Shown piece by piece: positions 17,905 through 26,335 of a stretch of 64,000 nucleotides of DNA. Both the position numbers and the translations under genes were made by a program. Each line of letters starts with the position of its first letter. The first letter of the stretch is position 1. The notes beneath the pieces are model-generated. The model searched no databases. It saw only the letters and a list, made by a program, of their open reading frames with translations, and was not told the DNA's origin. The stretch is from Halocynthiibacter sp. SDUM655004 (GTDB lineage Bacteria > Pseudomonadota > Alphaproteobacteria > Rhodobacterales > Rhodobacteraceae), in assembly GCF_026015885.1 (NCBI RefSeq), contig NZ_JAPDUG010000001.1:992001-1056000 (forward strand). The letters are read 5' to 3'.

Positions 17905-18491
17905 TAAAGGGCGCCCTTGGTTGAGGGGATGGCGTCTGATTTGCGCGGGTCAACTTCCACAGCTTCACGCAACGCGCGGGCCACGGATTTAAACGTGGCC
18001 TCGGCAATGTGGTGGCTGTTGAAACCGTGCATCTGATCGATGTGGAGCGTGATGCCGCCATGCGTGCTAAGCGCCTGAAAGAACTCGCGCACCAATTCAG
18101 TGTCGAAGGTGCCGATCTTGGGCGTTGGCATATCGTTGTTCCAGATGAAGAATGGCCGCGCCGATAGATCAAGCGCTGTACGAATTTGTGCGTCATCCAT
18201 CGCCAAGAGGCAGGAGCCATAGCGGCGGATGCCTTTCTTGTCTCCGAGGGCTTGGGTCAGAGCTTGGCCGATTGCGATGCCCACGTCCTCGACGGTGTGG
18301 TGGTCATCGATGTGCAGGTCCCCAGTCGCGCGTACGGTGAGGTCGATCAGCGCGTGGCGGCCGAGTTGGTCCAGCATGTGATCGAAAAAGCCCACGCCGG
18401 TCTGGTTGTCATAGAGGCCTGTGCCGTCGAGATTTACCTCAACAGTAATGTCGGTCTCTGCCGTTTTGCGCGTAATCTTTGCCGTCCGCAT
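17904..18491 (-). CDS. hisB: Imidazoleglycerol-phosphate dehydratase
   Basis: A 195-residue manganese enzyme that dehydrates imidazole glycerol phosphate to imidazole acetol phosphate. The two metal-binding repeats are recognisable: [13 protein letters not shown] plus [12 protein letters not shown], and later INLHIDQ-like [22 protein letters not shown]. It is the monofunctional form without a phosphatase domain. ATG 18491 is chosen because it follows ACAGGAGA and gives the family length; a longer open frame upstream is not conserved-looking. First gene of the his cluster here. Confidence 0.96.
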   Translation of the reverse strand: MRTAKITRKTAETDITVEVNLDGTGLYDNQTGVGFFDHMLDQLGRHALIDLTVRATGDLHIDDHHTVEDVGIAIGQALTQALGDKKGIRRYGSCLLAMDDAQIRTALDLSARPFFIWNNDMPTPKIGTFDTELVREFFQALSTHGGITLHIDQMHGFNSHHIAEATFKSVARALREAVEVDPRKSDAIPSTKGAL

Positions 18492-18897
18492 GGTGGTCTC
18501 CTGTGGCTTTTGGGGCCTTATAGGCCGCAGTTCTGTGCATTGAAAGGGCAAGTCGCGCCAGCTTGCGAGATGCCTGATCGCCTGTGCCTGAATTGCATCC
18601 GGACGGCTTCGAATCAAAGTTGGAATCATTTTGGCGTTGGGGCCTCTTAAGGCCGGAGAGCACGTGCTTACTGCCCTTTTTTGCCCAATAATTGTGCAGC
18701 ACTATGTGTGGATAGGGCCAGTTTGTAGGGTGAAATTTACCCGAACAGGCCTTTTTTAGATGCGGATTTTCTGTGCAATTATTGGGATTTTGCCCCGATT
18801 TCGCTCCGAAAACCTTGGTGAACCCACGGAAACCTCAACAAAACCCTTGCCGAAACCGGTTTCGGAAATCAGCGTTTAGCTACGGGGAGTCTGAAGT
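18492..18897. other. 406-base intergenic region between hisB and the LacI-type regulator
   Basis: No gene is visible. It must hold the divergent promoters for hisB (minus) and the regulator (plus). It contains a small near-palindrome, GGGTGAAATTTACCC (18728-18742), and the perfect 16-bp palindrome described separately at 18850. I saw no attenuator-like leader with histidine codons before hisB. Confidence 0.7.
18850..18865. promoter_or_regulatory. Perfect 16-bp LacI-type operator upstream of the regulator gene
   Basis: CCGAAACCGGTTTCGG is fully self-complementary with the CG centre typical of LacI/GalR operators. It lies 32 bases before the regulator's probable TTG start, consistent with autoregulation and control of the downstream operon. 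Confidence 0.8.
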
Positions 18898-20055
18898 TTG
18901 CACAAAAAAACGACGCACAAATCGGCATCACATGCCCAAATGACCGCTGGGATGAAACCGAAACCGGTTTCGTCGGCGGGTGCGCGTCGTACGACGATCT
19001 CTGACGTTGCAAATGCACTAGGCATGGCAAAAGGGACGGTTTCGCGGGCGCTGAACGGGTATTCCGATATCAGCGAAGGCACGCGGCTTCGGGTTCAGAA
19101 CATGGCGCGGCAGATGGATTATCGGCCCTTGAGCCACGCGCAGGCGATCCGAACAGGGCGCGTGCGCAGCCTCGGTCTTGTTCTGCAAACCGGCGAATAT
19201 GATGGACACAGCCCGATGCTGGCGGATTTCCTTGCGGGGATTGCCCATGAGGTTGGCACCCAAGGTTGGACGCTGACGGTAGGTGCCGCAACGACGATGC
19301 AAGACACGCTCGCGACGCTGAAATCCCTGTCTGAGGAGCGCAAGGCCGATGGTTTCATCATTCCAAGGACCTATACGAACGACCCGCGCGTTGATCTTTT
19401 ACGGCGGCTCGAAATTCCGTTTGTGCTCTATGGCCGAACTCAGGATCCGCAGGATTGCGCGTGGTATGACATCCACGGCGGGGAAGCGATGAGCGATGCG
19501 GTGGCGCGGCTTGTCAGCTTTGGGCACCGTCGGATCGCCTTTATCAATGGCGGGGTCGAGTATTACTACAGTCGACTGCGCCTTGCGGGATATTACGCGG
19601 GCCTCGATCAAGAGGGCATGACGCGTGAGAGTGCGCTTCTTCGCCAAGGGGCCGTCACAGAAGAGCAGGGCGAAGCCGCAGCGCTTGAACTTCTACACCA
19701 AGATTCACCTCCGACAGCAATCATCTGTGCGGTGGATCGCGCGGCACTCGGCGTATTTCGCGCTTTGCGGCGGTTTGGCCTCACAGCAGGGCAGGAAGTT
19801 TCGGTGATCGGTTATGACGGGATTGCCGAAGGCGCATTCGCTCGCCCGCAGCTCACCACCTTTGCTGTTGATACCTACAAGGCTGGAAATCGTCTGGCTC
19901 ATTTACTGATTGCACGGCTCCTCGGCTCTCCGGTCGAGGGGCTACGCGAAACCGATGTGGCTGCCTTGGTGGCGCGTGACTCTGACGGGCCTGCAAAGGT
20001 CACATCCGAAGAACTGGCCGTAATTTTGCGGCAAAACTCAACCCAAAACACATAA
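18898..20055 (+). CDS. LacI family regulator of the GH63/MalFGK-type operon
   Basis: A LacI/GalR regulator of up to 385 residues. The helix-turn-helix is TTISDVANALGMAKGTVSRALNG (~residues 32-54); the effector domain includes SLGLVLQTGEYDG, IAFINGG and VIGYDGIAEGAF. The first start with a good ribosome site is TTG at 18898 (GGGGAG seven bases upstream); ATG at 18940 or 18952 would give shorter forms with poor sites. It is 16 bases upstream of the binding-protein gene, so it is probably part of the operon, resembling AglR ahead of the aglEFGAK genes in rhizobia. A second operator copy lies inside its first codons. Confidence 0.88.
   Translation: MHKKTTHKSASHAQMTAGMKPKPVSSAGARRTTISDVANALGMAKGTVSRALNGYSDISEGTRLRVQNMARQMDYRPLSHAQAIRTGRVRSLGLVLQTGEYDGHSPMLADFLAGIAHEVGTQGWTLTVGAATTMQDTLATLKSLSEERKADGFIIPRTYTNDPRVDLLRRLEIPFVLYGRTQDPQDCAWYDIHGGEAMSDAVARLVSFGHRRIAFINGGVEYYYSRLRLAGYYAGLDQEGMTRESALLRQGAVTEEQGEAAALELLHQDSPPTAIICAVDRAALGVFRALRRFGLTAGQEVSVIGYDGIAEGAFARPQLTTFAVDTYKAGNRLAHLLIARLLGSPVEGLRETDVAALVARDSDGPAKVTSEELAVILRQNSTQNT
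18959..18972. promoter_or_regulatory. Second operator copy inside the regulator's coding start
   Basis: CGAAACCGGTTTCG repeats the 14-bp core of the upstream palindrome exactly; the centres are 108 bases apart. If the TTG start is right, the site overlaps codons ~21-25. Two sites about ten helical turns apart suit a DNA loop by a tetrameric repressor or a roadblock to transcription. Confidence 0.7.
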
Positions 20056-20071
20056 AAGGGAGGACTTTTCA

Positions 20072-21427
20072 ATGAAGATAAATTCAACAAAAACAGGAGC
20101 CTTGATGCTCGGAGCGGCAATGTCGCTTGCGCTTGGGGCCGTGTCGGCCTCGGCGGATATCCGGTTCTGGACAACAGAAACCCAGCCGGAGCGTCTTGAG
20201 AAACAGCAAACAATGGCAGCCGAGTTTGAAGCGGCAACAGGAACCGCAGTTGAGGTGATCCCTGTTGAGGAAAAAGACCTCGGAACACGGGCCACCGCGG
20301 CCTTCGCTGCGGGCGATTTGCCTGACGTGATCTACCATCCGCTGTCCTATGCATTGCCTTGGGTCGAGGCTGGTATTCTTGACGTTGACGCGGCCACAGA
20401 TGTGATTGACGAGCTTGGCGCAGGAACATTTGCCGAAGGTCCGCTCTCGCTCGCTGCGGTCGAGGATGGCACCGCATCGGTTCCGGTTGATGGCTGGACG
20501 CAAATGGTCGTTTATCGCAAAGACCTCTTTGACGAAGCCGGCCTTGAAGCACCGACAACATACGCCAATGTGCTTGCCGCCGTAGAGGCGCTGCACAACC
20601 CGCCAGAGATGTATGGCTTTGTGGCAGCAACAAAAATCGACGAAGGCTTCATGAGTCAGGTGCTTGAGCATGTGTTCCTTGCCAATGGTGTGTCGCCTGT
20701 TGGAGCTGACGGGTTCCAACCGCTGGATGAAGCCGCGACGATTGAAGTTCTGGAATTCTACAAGGCCATCGCAGAGGCATCCCCTCCCGGTGAATTGTAT
20801 TGGAAGCAGAGCCGCGAGCTCTATTTCGCGGGTCAGGCCGCGATGATTATCTGGTCGCCGTTCATTCTGGACGAGCTTGCTGGTCTGCGGGATTCCGCTC
20901 CGCCCACAATCAACGATGACCCAACCACCAAAGATCTTGCAGCAGCCACAGGTATCGTGACCAACTTTGCGGGTCCATCGAATGCCGATGGCGCGGCTTG
21001 GGCTGATGTGCGTTATTTCGGGATTACCTCGGATGCTGACACGGATGCTGCGATGGATTTCGTGAAGTTCTCGATGGACGACGGCTACATGTCGACGCTG
21101 TCGATTGCGCCTGAAGGTAAATTCCCTGTGCGTCGTGGCAATGCCGACAACGCCAGCGCCTTTGTAGATGGCTGGTCCAAGCTTGACGTGGGCGTTGATC
21201 GTAAAGCGCCGCTGAGCGAGCTTTATGCAGCAGAAATGATTGAGGAAATCGTTGGTGGACTTGACGTTGCTCAGCGTTGGGGTGTTGCCGAAGGGCAGCT
21301 TGGCCTCGCGTCCAAGATGATCAACAGCCAAGTCATCAACCGCCTCGTGCGCGAATATATCGACGGTGAGCGCGACGCTGCCGCGACGGTTGCTGCTCTG
21401 AATGAGGAACTGGCCAAGATCAACTAG
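20072..21427 (+). CDS. Extracellular solute-binding protein (family 1), AglE/MalE class
   Basis: A 451-residue periplasmic binding protein with a Sec signal (residues 1-~27, ending VSASA before DIRFW). Features of SBP family 1 are visible: RLEKQQTMAAEFEAATG, GDLPDVIYHPL, and the hinge-proximal WTQMVVYRKDLFDEAGL. Ribosome site GGGAGGA. It feeds the two MalFG-like permeases downstream. In rhizobia the relative AglE binds alpha-glucosides, but the hydrolase in this operon points to a glucosyl- or mannosyl-glycerate ligand. That substrate call is inference. Confidence 0.88.
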   Translation: MKINSTKTGALMLGAAMSLALGAVSASADIRFWTTETQPERLEKQQTMAAEFEAATGTAVEVIPVEEKDLGTRATAAFAAGDLPDVIYHPLSYALPWVEAGILDVDAATDVIDELGAGTFAEGPLSLAAVEDGTASVPVDGWTQMVVYRKDLFDEAGLEAPTTYANVLAAVEALHNPPEMYGFVAATKIDEGFMSQVLEHVFLANGVSPVGADGFQPLDEAATIEVLEFYKAIAEASPPGELYWKQSRELYFAGQAAMIIWSPFILDELAGLRDSAPPTINDDPTTKDLAAATGIVTNFAGPSNADGAAWADVRYFGITSDADTDAAMDFVKFSMDDGYMSTLSIAPEGKFPVRRGNADNASAFVDGWSKLDVGVDRKAPLSELYAAEMIEEIVGGLDVAQRWGVAEGQLGLASKMINSQVINRLVREYIDGERDAAATVAALNEELAKIN

Positions 21428-21507
21428 GCCAATTCACTCAAGTCAACAAAAGAGCCGATGGCGCGCCTTTGCCCGCCATCGGCATACGTCCCCAAGGAGC
21501 CTCTGAA

Positions 21508-22767
21508 ATGGAAACATCCGACACCGCAAACCACAGCGCACCGCCCGCCGCTGGCCCCTTGGCCAAGCGCGAGGCACGGTTGGCGTGGGGCTTATTGGCC
21601 CCGACGTTGATTAGCGTTGCGATGGTCGTGATCCTGCCGCTGTTGTCGATTTTCTGGATTAGTTTCAAGCCGGTGGGGCTTGCTGATTTGCGCCCTCCTG
21701 TTCCGATTGTGAACGAGAGCCTACGTGGACGCCCCAAGGTTGACGGAGACGAGGCGACATTGCGTTATCGGGTGCGAAATTCAAGCCAAGACAAGCCGAT
21801 AACAGGGGTGAGCTTTACCGATGTTCTGCCAGAGGGGCTTGAGATCACATCTGTCGATCCGCGCTGCGAGATTTCAGGCAGCCTGCTGACCTGTACAGCT
21901 GGTGATATCGAAGGCGGTTTCCGCGATGATTTCACGTTGGATGTGGTTGTTTCCCAAGCCTTTATAGATGCCGACCCCGATCTTGATGAAACCGAGGCTG
22001 TGGTCACCGGGACCTCAAGCAATATTCTCACGAATTTCTCATTCACGCTAGAGAATTTCGCGCGTGTTTTCGATGGCTCCGAATTCTGGGGCGTGCTTGG
22101 CGTAACGATGTTTTACACGGTGTTCGGCACCATAGGCGCGCTCGTGTTCGGGCTTTTTGCGGCCATGTTGTTGAACAAGAGTTTCAAAGGGCAGGGAGTT
22201 TTGCGGGGGCTTTACCTTTTCCCTTATGTGTCGCCTGTTATCGCGGTGGCCTTTACGTGGGTGACGCTGTTTGATCCCTTTTCCGGAAGCGCCAACGCGC
22301 TTTTGATTCAGATGGGCGTAACCGAGGGGCCAATCAACTTTTTTGGTCAAAAACCCTTAGCGCTTGTGATGGTGACAGTGTTCGAAATCTGGCGCTATTT
22401 CCCGCTCTCATTCCTGTTTATTCTGGCGCGGATGCAATCCATTGACGAAGGCATGTTCGAGGCCGCCGATATGGATGGCGCGAGCCCATTCCAGAAATTC
22501 TGGTACCTGAGTTTGCCGCAGCTTCTGGGCATCTTGTCTGTGCTGTTTCTGCTGCGGTTCATTTGGACCTTCAATAAATTCGACGACATTTTCCTCCTGA
22601 CGGGCGGCAATGCGGGCACCCGCACGCTGACGGTGAATGTCTATGAACAGGCCTTTGCGGTGGGCAATATCGGAGCGGGGGCGGCGGTTGCTGTTGTGGT
22701 GTTCTCTGTACTGCTGATTTTCTCAGTTCTGTTCTTCCGGTACATCAATCAGGAGGAAGGCGCATGA
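21508..22767 (+). CDS. ABC permease, MalF/AglF type with a periplasmic DUF11-like insert
   Basis: A 419-residue permease. After TM1 (~residues 26-50) comes a soluble region of ~110 residues (about 60-170) before the remaining helices. It has the look of a DUF11-type beta-sandwich: LRYRVRNSS, VSFTDVLPEGLEITSVDP, a Cys pair (RCEISGSLLTC) and LDVVV. The MalFG coupling loop is EAADMDGASPFQKFWYLSLP. MalF itself has a large periplasmic loop (P2) that contacts the binding protein, but with different sequence. The ATG is preceded by AAGGAG. Forms the channel with the 22820 gene. Confidence 0.88.
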   Translation: METSDTANHSAPPAAGPLAKREARLAWGLLAPTLISVAMVVILPLLSIFWISFKPVGLADLRPPVPIVNESLRGRPKVDGDEATLRYRVRNSSQDKPITGVSFTDVLPEGLEITSVDPRCEISGSLLTCTAGDIEGGFRDDFTLDVVVSQAFIDADPDLDETEAVVTGTSSNILTNFSFTLENFARVFDGSEFWGVLGVTMFYTVFGTIGALVFGLFAAMLLNKSFKGQGVLRGLYLFPYVSPVIAVAFTWVTLFDPFSGSANALLIQMGVTEGPINFFGQKPLALVMVTVFEIWRYFPLSFLFILARMQSIDEGMFEAADMDGASPFQKFWYLSLPQLLGILSVLFLLRFIWTFNKFDDIFLLTGGNAGTRTLTVNVYEQAFAVGNIGAGAAVAVVVFSVLLIFSVLFFRYINQEEGA

Positions 22768-22819
22768 TCCTCTCGCGAGTTCCAACTGAAATCTCTGCTG
22801 AAATACAAAAGGTTACGCC

Positions 22820-24031
22820 ATGAGGTATATGCGCTTTGGATATGTTACGGCGCCTTTGCTTGGCGCGCTCTGGGCGGTGGTTATTGCGATCACTGTTACG
22901 GTTGCGATGAGCTTCATGACCGGCGCACCGTTTAAACCATCCGCGCTTTGGGCGCTGGTGTTTGGCGCGGCAAGCGGGGCAGCGGTACTCTACCTCGGGC
23001 GGTCTGTTGTGATCGGGGCGGCTGTTGTGGTCTTTGCTGCGGTGGCGGGCGTAGGTTTTGGGCCGATCGTCGTGGGCGAAGGGGTGCCGCTAGCGCCGAC
23101 GCTCTTGGGTGGTGCGGCTTGCGGGCTGTTTGTGGCTTGGCCATTGGTGACGATCCTCAAGGGGTGTCCGGCCGGAGACCTAACCCGCCACGAGTTTGAA
23201 GAGGCAATTCTGCGTTTCTTGGTTGGTGTGGGCTATATCTTTTTCACGGTAATCGTTGTTGTCCCGTTTTACGTCATGGTTATGACCAGCATGAAAAGCC
23301 AGCAGGCGTTGTTGCAAAACCCGCTGGATTTCAGCCTTGATTGGAGCCAAGGCCTTGGCCTTTTCCGGAGCTATTTCGAGCTGTTTGCGGATTTCAACTT
23401 TGACCGCTACCTGCTTACGTCGCTGTTTGTCTCTGTGATGACCGTATTGATCACGCTCGCGTTTTCGGTCCCCGGTGCTTACGCCGTCGCGCGGTTGCGG
23501 TTTAAGGGGCAGAAGGCATTTTCGCGTTCAATTCTGCTGATTTATATGGTGCCGCTCATCGTTCTTGCGCTGCCAATCTATATTGGTTTCTCGATGATTG
23601 GCCTCCGAAACTCGATCTTTGGCATCCTGCTGATTTATCCGGTCACAACCATTCCCGTGGCGCTCTATATGCTTCAGGGGTATTTCCGTGGCCTCCCCGG
23701 CGAGGTCGAGGAAGCGGGGTTGATGGACGGCCTCAGCCGCCTTCAGGTGATCTGGAAAATCACGTTGCCGCTGTCGCTTCCGGCGCTGGCTTCTGTGTCT
23801 CTCTATGTGTTCATGATCGCGTGGAACGAGTTTCTGCTCGCTTTCATGCTGCTGGATGATCCCTCAAAATTCACGCTCACTCGCGGGGTGGCGATGCTCA
23901 ACTCTTCCGAAATACCGAGGCAGCACCTCATGGCCGGTGCGGTTATCGCAACTGTGCCGATTATGGTGCTGTTCCTCGGGCTAGAACGTTTCATGACCAA
24001 GGGCCTCACCGCCGGGTCAGTCAAAGGATAA
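22820..24031 (+). CDS. ABC permease, MalG/AglG type with four extra N-terminal helices
   Basis: A 403-residue permease. The C-terminal ~275 residues are a standard MalG-like unit: first helix ~131-155, coupling loop EEAGLMDGLSRLQVIWKITLP, and a C-terminus LTAGSVKG. Ahead of it, residues ~8-113 form four additional hydrophobic helices not found in ordinary MalG proteins. The start follows AAAAGG; a second ATG lies three codons later. It is 52 bases after the MalF-like gene and 4 bases before the hydrolase gene. Core function as a sugar channel is confident; the role of the extra helices is unknown. Confidence 0.87.
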   Translation: MRYMRFGYVTAPLLGALWAVVIAITVTVAMSFMTGAPFKPSALWALVFGAASGAAVLYLGRSVVIGAAVVVFAAVAGVGFGPIVVGEGVPLAPTLLGGAACGLFVAWPLVTILKGCPAGDLTRHEFEEAILRFLVGVGYIFFTVIVVVPFYVMVMTSMKSQQALLQNPLDFSLDWSQGLGLFRSYFELFADFNFDRYLLTSLFVSVMTVLITLAFSVPGAYAVARLRFKGQKAFSRSILLIYMVPLIVLALPIYIGFSMIGLRNSIFGILLIYPVTTIPVALYMLQGYFRGLPGEVEEAGLMDGLSRLQVIWKITLPLSLPALASVSLYVFMIAWNEFLLAFMLLDDPSKFTLTRGVAMLNSSEIPRQHLMAGAVIATVPIMVLFLGLERFMTKGLTAGSVKG

Positions 24032-24035
24032 GACT

Positions 24036-25289
24036 ATGAATTTCGACAAAATTGACCGTGAAGCGCGCAAGATTCTGCGCCGGAATGATCGCGGCGGCTA
24101 TACGGTTCCAACGGCGGGGCTGTATCCATATCAATGGAACTGGGACAGCTGTTTTGCCGCGTGGGGGTTCTCGACCTTTGACGTGAAACGCGCATGGTTT
24201 GAAATCCATACACTGTTCACCGGACAGTGGGACAACGGCATGCTTCCGCACATCATTTTCCACAAGCGGGCAGACGGGTATTTCCCCGGGCCGGATGTTT
24301 GGGATGTGCCGCGGGTGCCGCATACGTCGGGCATCTCGCAACCGCCTGTGGCCGCTACGATGATCCGCTCGATCTATGAAGCGGACAAGCGCTATGGCCG
24401 CGTGCATATGGAGTTGATCTATGGCCGTTTGGTGTCTTGGCACCGCTGGTTCATCAAGAACCGCATGGAGCGGGGGATGATCGCCATTACCCACCCATGG
24501 GAAAGCGGCCGTGACAACGCGCGTGATTGGGACAAGGCAATGGCCAATATCGACCCAACCGGTGTTGGCGAATACCATCGGCGAGACACCGATCATGTTG
24601 ATCCGGAAATGCGCCCCAAAAAGGAAGATTACGACCGTTACCTCAAGATCGTTTATCACAACCGAGATTGCGGTTGGAACGAAGAGAGGATCGCCAAGAC
24701 GGGGCTGTTTCGTGTGGCGGATGTGGGCATTACCTTCATTTTCTTACGGGCGTGTCGCGACTTGTTGCACATTGCTCTAGAGCTTGATCACGAAACCGCA
24801 GAGATCGAAGGTTGGATCAAAGACCTCGAAGCGGGTGTCGAAAATCATTGGAACCCCAAGGGCTTCTATGACTCTGTTGATCTAAAAACGGGCGAGTTTA
24901 CGGACTCACTCAGTTCCGCGTCTTTCTTTGAGTGGTACTCGGGGATGAGTGGTGATCGGATGCTTGGGCATCTTAACCGTATCCTTGACGAGGTTAAATT
25001 CGGCGTGCCGTCAAACGATCCAGAGGACGAGCATTTCAACCCCAAACGATATTGGCGCGGCCCTGTCTGGGGCATGGTTAATACGCTTATCGGTATCGGG
25101 TTAGACGAACAGGGCCACATCAAAACCGCTGAGCGCCTTCGAAAGGAGACGCAGGAGCTGATCGCCGAGCACGGCTTTTATGAGTATTTTAGCCCGCTCG
25201 ATGGCGCTCCCGAAGGCGGTGATGTGTTCACTTGGACGGCGGCAATCTGGCTGACATGGGCCGGACCACATGCGAAAGGGAGGTTCTAA
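24036..25289 (+). CDS. GH63-type glycoside hydrolase, likely glucosylglycerate/mannosylglycerate hydrolase
   Basis: A 417-residue (alpha/alpha)6-barrel hydrolase without signal peptide, so cytoplasmic. Motifs match GH63 enzymes that split glucosylglycerate or mannosylglycerate: YPYQWNWDS (30-38), WDNGMLPHIIF (65-75), GYFPGPDVW (81-89), TSGISQPPV (97-105), HPWESGRDN (153-161), and YWRGPVW. D160 is the likely general acid and E383 (GFYEYF) the likely base. The products would be a hexose and glycerate. The stop overlaps the ATPase start (TAATG). Trehalase-like or alpha-glucosidase activity is a less likely alternative; family is sure, substrate moderately so. Confidence 0.82.
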   Translation: MNFDKIDREARKILRRNDRGGYTVPTAGLYPYQWNWDSCFAAWGFSTFDVKRAWFEIHTLFTGQWDNGMLPHIIFHKRADGYFPGPDVWDVPRVPHTSGISQPPVAATMIRSIYEADKRYGRVHMELIYGRLVSWHRWFIKNRMERGMIAITHPWESGRDNARDWDKAMANIDPTGVGEYHRRDTDHVDPEMRPKKEDYDRYLKIVYHNRDCGWNEERIAKTGLFRVADVGITFIFLRACRDLLHIALELDHETAEIEGWIKDLEAGVENHWNPKGFYDSVDLKTGEFTDSLSSASFFEWYSGMSGDRMLGHLNRILDEVKFGVPSNDPEDEHFNPKRYWRGPVWGMVNTLIGIGLDEQGHIKTAERLRKETQELIAEHGFYEYFSPLDGAPEGGDVFTWTAAIWLTWAGPHAKGRF

Positions 25290-26335
25290 TGGGAGCCATT
25301 ACGCTTAAGGCCGTTGAGAAATATTACGGCGATCTGCAGGTGATCAAGGGCGTGGATCTTGAGATAACGGATGGAGAGTTCATCATTTTCGTTGGGCCGT
25401 CAGGGTGCGGTAAGTCCACGCTGTTGCGGATGATCGGCGGGCTTGAAGAAACATCGCGCGGTGCGATCCTGATTGATGGCAATGATGTAACCGCCGATCC
25501 GCCGAGCAAACGCGGCCTGTCGATGGTGTTCCAATCCTATGCGCTCTATCCGCATATGTCGGTGCGCGACAACATGGGTTTTTCGCTCAAGACAGCGGGC
25601 GCTCCCAAGGCCGAAATCGAGGAAAAAGTGAACGAGGCCGCGCGTATCCTTAAGCTTGAACCGCTCTTGGATCGACGCCCAAAGGATATGTCTGGCGGGC
25701 AGCGGCAGCGGGTGGCCATTGGCCGCTCTATTGTGCGTGCACCGACGGCTTTCCTCTTTGATGAGCCCTTGTCGAACCTTGATGCGAGCCTGCGTGTCGA
25801 TATGCGTTACGAGATTGCAAAGCTGCATCAAAACCTTGCGGCAACAATGATTTACGTAACCCACGACCAGACCGAAGCCATGACTTTGGCCGATCGGATC
25901 GTGGTTCTGGACGGCGGCTATATCGCACAGGTTGGCACGCCGCGTGAGCTTTATGAAAATCCGGCAAACCTCTTCGTGGCGCAGTTTATCGGTTCGCCGA
26001 AAATGAACGTTATGCCCTGCGAAGTGTCGGGCAAAAGCTATACCATCGGTGGCACCGGCGGCGGCGCGTATGATCGCGCGGGGGCGGCTGTACAGGTCGG
26101 GTGCAGGCCCGAGCACATCAGCTTCACAAAGGCTGGCGAAGGCACGCTTGATGGCACTGTTGATGTTTTGGAGTACCTTGGCGCTGATACATTTGTGATT
26201 GTGGATGGAGGCGCAAGCGGCCAGATCACCGTACGCGTTGAGGGCGACACAAAGGTGAAATCAGGTGATCGCGTCGGGCTAGAGTTTGATCCAAAACGCC
26301 TGCATTTCTTTGATGCGGAGGGGCTCGCGGTTTAG
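25289..26335 (+). CDS. ABC transporter ATP-binding protein, MalK/UgpC/AglK type
   Basis: A 348-residue ATPase for the two permeases upstream. Walker A GPSGCGKST, Q-loop QSYALYPHM, signature MSGGQRQRVAIGRS, Walker B FLFDEPLSNLD and H-loop VTHDQTEA are all intact. The C-terminal ~110 residues form the OB-fold TOBE domain (VQVGCRPEHI; DVLEYLGADTFVIV) typical of MalK-class sugar importers. ATG overlaps the hydrolase stop by one base. Last gene in the operon. Its 3' end overlaps the convergent pseudouridine synthase gene by 4 bases. Confidence 0.93.
   Translation: MGAITLKAVEKYYGDLQVIKGVDLEITDGEFIIFVGPSGCGKSTLLRMIGGLEETSRGAILIDGNDVTADPPSKRGLSMVFQSYALYPHMSVRDNMGFSLKTAGAPKAEIEEKVNEAARILKLEPLLDRRPKDMSGGQRQRVAIGRSIVRAPTAFLFDEPLSNLDASLRVDMRYEIAKLHQNLAATMIYVTHDQTEAMTLADRIVVLDGGYIAQVGTPRELYENPANLFVAQFIGSPKMNVMPCEVSGKSYTIGGTGGGAYDRAGAAVQVGCRPEHISFTKAGEGTLDGTVDVLEYLGADTFVIVDGGASGQITVRVEGDTKVKSGDRVGLEFDPKRLHFFDAEGLAV

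Noticed and set aside
20084-21331. 415-residue minus-strand open frame over the binding-protein gene at 20072
   Set aside because: A shadow frame; rich in His, Cys and Arg, with no start context and no family resemblance.
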